From contig CM060899.1 in NCBI GenBank assembly GCA_030762935.1, positions 16,599,001-16,663,000 of the forward strand: a stretch of 64,000 nucleotides of DNA, read 5' to 3'. Position numbers and translations under genes: made by a program. Origin of the DNA: Hymenopus coronatus. Lineage: Eukaryota; Arthropoda; Insecta; Mantodea; Hymenopodidae. Below are positions 57,790-64,000 of this stretch, piece after piece. A model generated the notes under the pieces. The model was given only the letters and a program-made list of their open reading frames with translations. It had not been told where the DNA came from and searched no databases. The stretch's first letter is position 1; each line of letters starts with the position of its first letter.

Positions 57790-57795
<6 letters not shown>
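57734..57795 (-). pseudogene. C2H2 zinc-finger pseudogene, 5' part beyond the piggyBac insertion
   Basis: The - strand reads HTLIGSGEQKANKCDGCEKAF, that is, the linker and first half of a finger. Its second half, NYLLSLKRHKLIHEG, lies 8 kb away just left of 49729. Across the TTAA the two give a finger ordinary for this family (C-x2-C..KAF..L..L..H-x3-H). Upstream of it the gene is lost in a long (TG)n run. Confidence 0.8.
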
Positions 57796-57854
<59 letters not shown>

Positions 57855-57873
57855 TGTGTGTGTGTGTGTGTGT
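57792..57873. repeat. (TG)n microsatellite
   Basis: About 40 nearly uninterrupted TG units, then a T-run. It terminates the readable part of the zinc-finger pseudogene. Confidence 0.95.
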
Positions 57874-57885
57874 TTTTTTTTCGCT

Positions 57886-57948
57886 GCTACGATTGAGATA
57901 ACTCGATCGCCGAAAAAGATCCCAGCCGTGCTACGGTCGAGTTAACTC
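57886..57948 (+). repeat. Short direct repeat with TTAA-containing second copy
   Basis: GCTACGATTGAGATAACTC (57886-57904) and GCTACGGTCGAGTTAACTC (57930-57948) share 15 of 19 bases. Their meaning is unknown. They lie close to piggyBac remnant 3 and could be subterminal repeats of it. Confidence 0.4.
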
Positions 57949-58179
57949 TACCAGAGTTTTGAGTGACTGCAAGTCTTAATTTCATAAAAGCATTTGAACT
58001 GCGTGGGCATAATAGTACTCTCAACTATGTCCCTGCAGGGTTACGACATGTGAAAGGAAATAAAATAAGCCGGCGCACAAAAACTACGTTTTTCAGCCCC
58101 ACATGTTTCTAATCACGTGATCCGCGTGACGAAAGTAGGGTATTCCAAAAGCAGTGGCTTCTTCAAACAGTGTATGACG

Positions 58180-58745
58180 TTTCGTTGCTGATAATGAATT
58201 ATTAGAAGTTTTTTAGGCTTTACTGTCGGATTTTTCGGAGTTCGGGAATAGAATCTGATATTTACGTTCCTGATAATAACGAGAATCTGATGATGGTGAA
58301 AATGAGCAGCAGGCAGTACCGTTACAGCCACGTAAGCGCCACGCATATAATCGCCTTTGTTTCAGTGGAACAGTGTGAATTTTTCTTCACAAGTTCACAG
58401 TTTCGACATGGACAGTGAGGTATTTCTGTAGACATTAGGGATGACTGTTGTATGCACGATTTTTTCCAATTGTTTTTTCCTCCCCATTTAGTGCAGCATA
58501 TTGCAAATGAGACAAAGTAAGTACTACACATTTCAAGTGAGAAAGTTCAATCAACTCCCAAATCTCGTCTACAAAATTGGAAAATTGTAACCATGGAAGA
58601 GTTATACGTCTTTTTGGAATTTCATTGTTGATGGCTAGGGTAAAAAATTGTCAAAAGCGGAAAGCGGGTCCAAACATCCACTTTTTGAAACCCCGCCATT
58701 CACACAATATATGATAGGTACTGTCCACCCAACTCAAGAAGGCAA
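58180..58745 (+). pseudogene. piggyBac-type transposase fragment 3 (N-terminal region)
   Basis: Frames on the + strand give an acidic segment (RESDDGENEQQAVPLQPRKR), then TMEELYVFLEFHC and GISLLMARVKN on shifted frames. The latter pair matches 'ITVEELYVFLGISLLMARVKK' of PGBD-type transposases. KHPLFETPPFTQYMIG ('W....l..tP.F...M') follows on a third frame. It stops at about 58745, and no catalytic part is present. Confidence 0.5.
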
Positions 58746-59524
58746 GCGGGGCCTGAGGGGCGAGCCAGCGAGGGGGGGGGGGGCCTTGAACTATTATCTG
58801 GTCACGTACTAGTGGATCTGTTTACATTTACTACGTATGTATATGAACCAACCTACTGCTGCCAGATCTAATGCTCGTTTCAGTAACTGCAGTAATGTAT
58901 TGTGCATTATTTAGTTCTCGCTGCTAACACGCGCTACGGCATATAGTACTACTGTTATATAATATGTTGTTACTTTTATTCTTGGTTTATTATTTAAATA
59001 TTTAAATGCAGAGAGCGGCAGCGACAGTGGCGAAGATGAGGACTTCTCCCACTTGGATCTTACACAACTGGACTTCTAGCTAAGTGTGAGTTATGTGACA
59101 ACACTGTGTATTTTAGATGAACCTAACGTCCTTGTCAAATCCAGATGTCGAGCATAAACATCATGGGGACAGCAAAAGTGTTTACGTAGGTGCTTACGTT
59201 ACGCATTCCTGTACCTTGGCTTCTTGTGATGGGTCATCAACACTGACAGAAAGATATTTCCCATCACTGTGCCACCAACCCCAAGAAAACAAATCCCACC
59301 AGGCTTGTCTATCTCTTACGGTTTACTAGTTACGCAAACTTTTGCAAAATTCCATAATTGCTGTGGCCCAAATTCACATTAACTAGGGCAGTGCTACAAC
59401 TGGGATATGATTTAATGAAAAATAAATTTTGATACCATTTATAAGTAAATACAGTAAAGTAAATGTTATTTCCGAAGATTCAGATGCAGTACAGTGCAAA
59501 ATGAAAAACAAGAGATCGCTGCTT
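58746..59524. other. No gene recognised; 13-G run
   Basis: A homopolymer of 13 G residues lies near 58771-58783 within a short G-rich stretch (potential quadruplex). The rest is unassigned. Confidence 0.35.
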
Positions 59525-60010
59525 TTGTTGCTTTCTCTATACGTCCAATGTGCATAGTGGATAGAGAAGGTATTGTATTCCACGCACACATACAACATCG
59601 AGCTTTCACCGGAAATACATGTTTTGAGACTCCCAGGATCCAAAAAAGACATTTTTAGAAGCATGTCCATGTTATGCATGTGTGAGTGTGCGCAGCATAG
59701 TTAAAACATTAAAAATATCAAACTTAATATTTAAGTTCCGTATCTTCCAAGGATGCGACACGATTTTCAAACAATCCCTCACCCCAGCTACCCTTTACAA
59801 GGAACGTTTTCGAAAATTTCGATTTTCTCAAAAAGGGCCTAAACAACTTTTATTAAAATGCCATATGTTTAAGCTATTTTCATGACAAGACTTTCCACAT
59901 TTTATCACTTCCAGACAGAACTGATAAACCTTAAGAGATAGACAAAAACTTACTGTACAAAAAATGTAGATCTCATTAAACCACGCAATTTTCTATACAG
60001 TATGTACATG
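59525..60010 (+). repeat. Hairpin-ended interspersed repeat, copy E (3'-truncated)
   Basis: It has a hairpin at the left end (CTTTCTCTATACGTCCAATGTGCATAGTGGATAGAGAAGG, with substitutions in the centre), then GAGCTTTCACCGGAAATACATG, AGTTCCGTATCTTCCAAGGATGCGACACG and CTACCCTTTACAAGG. The copy becomes unrecognisable after about 59970. Confidence 0.7.
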
Positions 60011-60311
60011 ATACGTGTAGCGAAACTGCAAGAGTCCTTAAGTGTAATTTTCTCCCTGAACAACGTGAAAGGGATCTGAACAGCAAACTTTTGGGATTGC
60101 CAATAAAGAAGAAGCTGAGGTCTCAAAGAATACCCAACTGACATTCACAAGATATCAGCTTTAAAGGAGAACGAGAAGAGAAAATCGAAAAGGGGAAATT
60201 ATTAAACGAGCTTTTTGTAATTTAGAAAATGTATCACCCCGACTGAAAAGAGTGATATTTATGAAAGTGCCTGGAATGAAGTAGGGTGCACACCAGTGCA
60301 ACAAGATAATC
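60011..60311. other. No gene recognised
   Basis: Mixed sequence left of the hAT-type element. No feature supported. Confidence 0.3.
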
Positions 60312-60368
60312 TAAGAGAACAGTGGCGGCTCGTAGCCAAATTATCTGGTGGGGCACAATTTTAAGATT

Positions 60369-60671
60369 GACTAAAATTAAAACCAAATTGAATGTTATTT
60401 ATGGACGCCCTTCAACTGCTACGGTTCTAAGCGTCCCATTCTATTTTGGGCGCGAAACACCGCTTAATAATGCTCAGAGGCCTCTTTATCAGGATTTAGG
60501 TTTTTTTTTACGTGCCGTAAATCTACGACACGGTATCAACGACTTTACTTCCCTTAGAAGGAAGGGATTTTTACTCCTGAAAAAAAAATCAGCCGGATTT
60601 GAACCCGCGACCTTGAGAACCAGATGCTAGCATGTTAGCGCTAAATCACGGATGACGACAGACTAAAACTA
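60369..60671 (-). mobile_element. SINE-1 copy, inverted, 11-bp duplication
   Basis: GACTAAAATTA (60369-60379) and GACTAAAACTA (60661-60671) differ at one base. Between them is an inverted SINE-1 with TTATTTATGGACGCCCTTCAA at its 3' end and B-box complement GGATTTGAACCCGCGACC near the head. It is nested in the hAT-type element. Confidence 0.85.
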
Positions 60672-61805
60672 GTGGATACTAAAATATATCAGTAGATATG
60701 GAATGCTAATTTGTGTATTAGCACTATCTGTTTGTAGACGAAGTCCATCCTTCGATCCTTTGCTTGAAAAAATACTTCCATAACTCTTTGATTTAAGTCA
60801 GAAACTGAACGCGACATGTTCCGAGAAATTTGAACACGAACCGTCACCTTCACTGTTTATCATGTCAACAACATTATCAGAGAGGTCATCCTGCTGTAAA
60901 CTGATGCATAGCTCGTCTTAACAGCTGATGCACTTGAGTTAAAGATTCCAGTCTTCAACACTACCTTACACAACTTTAATAGCTTATGTATGCCAATTAC
61001 AGCTTTCGCAATGTTTCTTTTCACCAACGAAAGTTGCTCTTCTCTCAGAAAATTATGTAAACTACCCTTAAAGTAAAGTAGATCGCGATCGTGATATTAA
61101 TGTCTTAGGCATTTTCTTTGTAAGCAATTGTAAACTTTACAAACCATCGCCTGACAGTGTTTAGGATTTTCCCTCTTAAGGCGTGTTTTAACACTGCGGT
61201 TTCTTTGAACGCTAGCAACTGATAAATCGGCATATCATTCTGTACTTAATTTCGCCAAATTATTCTCTAGCGCATTCGGATTATGTTTCATAACACGTGA
61301 AATACATTCAAGACACTGTTTCACACTTATCAGTTTACTCTTACTCAGCACTCATTCTCAAAACCACTAATCACCTCTCGCAATTAAGGTCCATTTTACT
61401 CTTTGTTCAGTCCATTTTTTTTAATAACTATTGGTTACTTTACCTTTTCCTGTTTTAAGTGAAGCTTCAACTGTATCGCGAATCTATTTCCTAGTAAGCG
61501 TAGGGTAATTACACAACACACTGCTTGTACGCCTTGAGCGTTGGCGCGCGAGCGTACCTTGTCGTCTGCTTGGCAGGGAGGAGAGAATACCAAGTACCAC
61601 CATTGTACATTTTTACTACATAAGCTTCTTTTTGCATGTTTCGTTCGGGAGGTTTACAGATCAACTTTGTTTTCAAATAAGAAAACATTCAATAAGAGAT
61701 GTTTCTTATTATTTACTCTTACACGTGAAAATATCTTTGGCTAAATATTTTTGTCAGGGATTTGACTCAAACTTTAACTTTTGCTTATTGTTGGTTCTTA
61801 TTTTC

Positions 61806-61975
61806 TGTTTGCGCATGCGTAGCAAATGACCACAGAGGCTTTCGTGTCCTAAGAGAACCTTCCCCGCTCGGCCTCTTGAAACCCGCACCCACAAATTAAC
61901 TGCATCTGAAAGCATTGAATTCTTCTGCGCATGCGCATAGGATGGCCACAAAATCGCCTGTGTCCGAAAAAACAC
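61806..61975. promoter_or_regulatory. Paired direct repeats with NRF-1-like palindromes
   Basis: TTTGCGCATGCGTAGC (61808-61823 region) and TCTGCGCATGCGCATAGG (61924-61941 region) each begin a roughly 50-bp direct repeat (..GACCACAGAGGC../..GGCCACAAAATCGC.., then GTGTCC). TGCGCATGCGCA is the NRF-1/erect-wing binding consensus. As they are inside a transposon they are more likely internal element repeats than a host promoter. Confidence 0.4.
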
Positions 61976-62157
61976 GGCCGGTTACTGTTTCCGAAAACCA
62001 TCTTCACTGTAACTGTCCAGTGTGCATAGTAGGTTTAAATTTATACAAAATGCGTTATAGATTATAGTATTTTACCTAATAATACAGAAATTACGGTCTG
62101 AAATTGTTGTAGGGATGGCCCCTGTGCCCCTGAAGGCCAGCCACCACTGTAAGAGAA

Positions 62158-62509
62158 TAACTGGAAACAGTTAAACTCAATATGAAATAGAAATCACAAA
62201 CCTAAGGAAACATAACGTGACACTGGTAAAAATAATGTAGCGGTAAAAAAAAAAATTCAACTTTAAAGGTTCTCCATGGTCAAAGGTCCTCTTTAAATCC
62301 TCTTTCCTACACAAGGGGAAGCAAAATTATTATGACTAATTCAAATATACAGGAGCTACAATTAGCTTATTTTATCTCAGGGCAAATGCTCAGTTTATTA
62401 CACGAAAGATTTTCCGTTAAATGCGAAGCTTCGCGGGAATCGACCTTATCGATCTAGAAAAAAATTATAAAATCCAAAAAGTTGAAAGCAAGTTCTATGG
62501 CTTATAACT
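62158..62509. other. No gene recognised
   Basis: AT-rich. Nothing supported. Confidence 0.3.
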
Positions 62510-62765
62510 TTTTTTTTTTTTTTTTTTTAACTTAACGTCCTTTCACCTGGTTGGTCATATCGGACGAAGAATGAAATTGGTGTGAGATGATGCTCAAATG
62601 ATCTTGGGTTCCAAGGAGCTTAGGGTTTCTCGACATTCGTCTTCTCAGGATAAGGGAAAACCCCGAAAAAAACCTTATCCGGGTAATTCACCGTAAGCGA
62701 GATTCGAAGTCACGACCTGTTGATTGTGAAGCAGGCAGGTTACCACCACACTATCCAGGTGGGTA
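62510..62765 (-). mobile_element. SINE-2 copy, inverted
   Basis: A T-run of about 20 (62510-62529, the A-tail) is followed by the reverse complement of SINE-2: TTAACTTAACGTCCTTTCACC..GATGATGCTCAAATGATCTTGG.., then GGATAAGGGAAAACCCCGAAAAAAACC, and the head complement GAGATTCGAAGTCACGACCTGTTGATTGTGAAGCAGGCAGG. The duplication is not clear. Confidence 0.8.
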
Positions 62766-63124
62766 AGTTGTTGAAAATATATTGAATGACCTAGTTGTAA
62801 TATTACAATAATCCAGCGATTGTTTGCAAAATGAGACAGCTCTTTGAATTACTCATGACAATTTGATTATTTTACGATTTAATTACTTAACCAGCAAATT
62901 TGAAAACTTAGTTTTATTTTAAACAATATTTTGATGCTGACAGTTTTAGCTTACGCACTGCATGGTGGCAACTTTAATGTTATAATATGACGAACGCTAT
63001 AGTCCTTACGAATGTTCTATTTATTTGAATATTCGTTTCTTGTTCTGTGATTATAGCACTGCTGTATTTAAATAGTATGTGTATATTTGCGCATATGTGA
63101 ACAACTAGGAGCCTTTTAACTTAC
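62766..63124. other. No gene recognised
   Basis: AT-rich. If the candidate first exon at 63125-63430 is real, this is the start of its first intron on the - strand. Confidence 0.3.
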
Positions 63125-63430
63125 CTGGATCTTCTGGCAATAGAACCTACCGTCTGCGCGGTGCCGTCACAAGCCTCGCAACCAATGGCTACTGTTTTCC
63201 TTAAAACTGGCTGAAAGACTCCTCACCCTGTCTGCCACGACCAAACCCCTTGTCTCCCAATCGCAGCATATCCCCACGAACTCCAACGCCCCTCCAACAA
63301 AGGAGGAGGAGGGAAAAGCTGCCGGAGCGCCGAAGCGGAGAATAAACGAACCACCAGACAACACACCGAAACAAGCCGCGTAATTTGGAAAACATAAACG
63401 TTTCAAGCCAAAGGTACACACTGGGTCACC
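63125..63430 (-). promoter_or_regulatory. CpG-rich stretch with consensus donor: candidate first exon of a leftward gene
   Basis: This 300-bp stretch is far richer in G+C and CpG than the rest of the window. At its left edge the - strand has a perfect donor, CCAG|GTAAGTT (exon ends 63125, intron begins 63124). Two overlapping - strand open stretches are low in known motifs and need not be coding, so the exon may be 5' UTR. The combination suggests a promoter and first exon of a gene lying to the left of, or beyond, this window. No downstream exon was identified. Confidence 0.4.
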
Positions 63431-64000
63431 AACAGATTAATACTCATCAGAAGTTGCACAATTCAGTGGAGGTGGCTCCTCAAAAGACAGGATAGGCTAA
63501 GCATTCCTACTCCAATAGTTTCAGAAAAAGTTTTTAAAATCTGGTTAACAGTTTATATCAAATGAAATTTATGAATAAGTTAAAGTGTCATTTTCCAACT
63601 AATTTATACTTTTATACCACATTCCGAATACGTTTGAAGTAGTTATTTTGGTTATGGTATTCTTGAAAATTTGCCAGGTTTGCATTCATCTGAAAGGAAA
63701 GCACTATCTTTAAAAGAATATTCACACAGGTTATTAGTGTATATGTGCAGACTTTTGTGTTGGTAATTGAGAACAGTATAATGAAAATATTATATTAATA
63801 TTTTCTGCATGTTCAGACATAATTTTACTTTTTAACAATAGTATGTTTTCAGGTTGATTAGTATCTCCAGTTGCCATGGCACACGACAATACATAGATAT
63901 ATATTTATTTTCTCCGACTCTGCGGGTCAGAAAGCGTAATCTTGAGTGGGCAGGCCTCCCTAATACGAATATTGTTGGAACTGAGTATGAATGCGTTGTG
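63431..64000. other. No gene recognised
   Basis: AT-rich to the window edge. Nothing supported; it would be upstream of the candidate leftward gene. Confidence 0.3.

Larger units (their letters stand above)
60312..62157. mobile_element. hAT-type element, 1,830 bp, with 8-bp duplication
   Basis: TAAGAGAA occurs exactly at 60312-60319 and 62150-62157. The enclosed segment (60320-62149) starts CAGTGGCGGCTCGTAGCC and ends GGCCAGCCACCACTG, whose reverse complement is CAGTGGTGGCTGGCC. An 8-bp duplication with CAGTG-type ends is the hAT signature. No transposase is recognisable, so it is probably non-autonomous. A SINE-1 (60380-60660) was inserted into it. Two repeated stretches with palindromic TGCGCATGCG lie at 61806-61860 and 61924-61975. 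Confidence 0.85.

Noticed and set aside
1..64000. Species identification
   Set aside because: Transposon types and the gene structure fit an arthropod, but no marker in the window lets me decide between insect and chelicerate lineages.

Overview
The window reads as a piece of a large, AT-rich, repeat-laden arthropod nuclear genome. The reasons are spliced coding exons with GT/AG borders and multi-kilobase introns, three tRNA-related SINE families with target-site duplications, several mariner/Tc1, piggyBac, pogo, hAT and P/THAP9-type transposase remnants, a Penelope-like element and LINE pieces. I cannot name the species. There are no bacterial features.

The only gene that looks functional is a C2H2 zinc-finger gene on the + strand. 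An exon at 17451-17786 carries the start codon and an acidic N-terminus with four IKxE motifs. A 41-nt exon lies at 25454-25494. A terminal exon at 35026-36304 encodes ten intact fingers and one degenerate finger with unusual EGIKP-type linkers. Reading frame is kept across both introns (7,667 and 9,531 bp), giving about 533 residues. A decayed inverted paralogue lies about 12.7 kb downstream on the - strand (48956-49729). It resumes at 57734 because a piggyBac-like insertion of 8,004 bp (49730-57733) splits one finger. That insertion has itself received a THAP9/P-type element, a SINE and two copies of an unclassified hairpin-ended repeat.

Layout: 1-9250 holds repeat debris, including an internally deleted mariner with perfect inverted ends (6806-7718). 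9250-9800 is a CpG-enriched stretch, a possible 5' region of the zinc-finger gene. 9934-17450 holds SINEs, a mariner, a hairpin repeat, a LINE RT piece and an inverted pair of Penelope-like 3' ends (15437-16118). Intron 1 holds a Tigger/pogo remnant, SINEs, a LINE piece, a hammerhead-ribozyme-like motif (22289-22331) and a SINE split by a mariner. Intron 2 holds a decayed mariner, a diverged tandem array of roughly 100-bp units, a ZMYM1/hAT-like remnant and SINEs. 36305-48900 holds two Tc1/IS630-type elements, a LINE RT piece, a piggyBac piece and SINEs. 57734-64000 holds a third piggyBac piece, another hairpin repeat, a 1,830-bp hAT-type element with 8-bp duplications, and a CpG-rich stretch with a consensus - strand splice donor that may be the first exon of a leftward gene.

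All transposase reading frames carry stops, shifts or deletions, so the mobile elements appear to be fossils. Identifications come from reading protein and DNA patterns by eye; no database search was possible.
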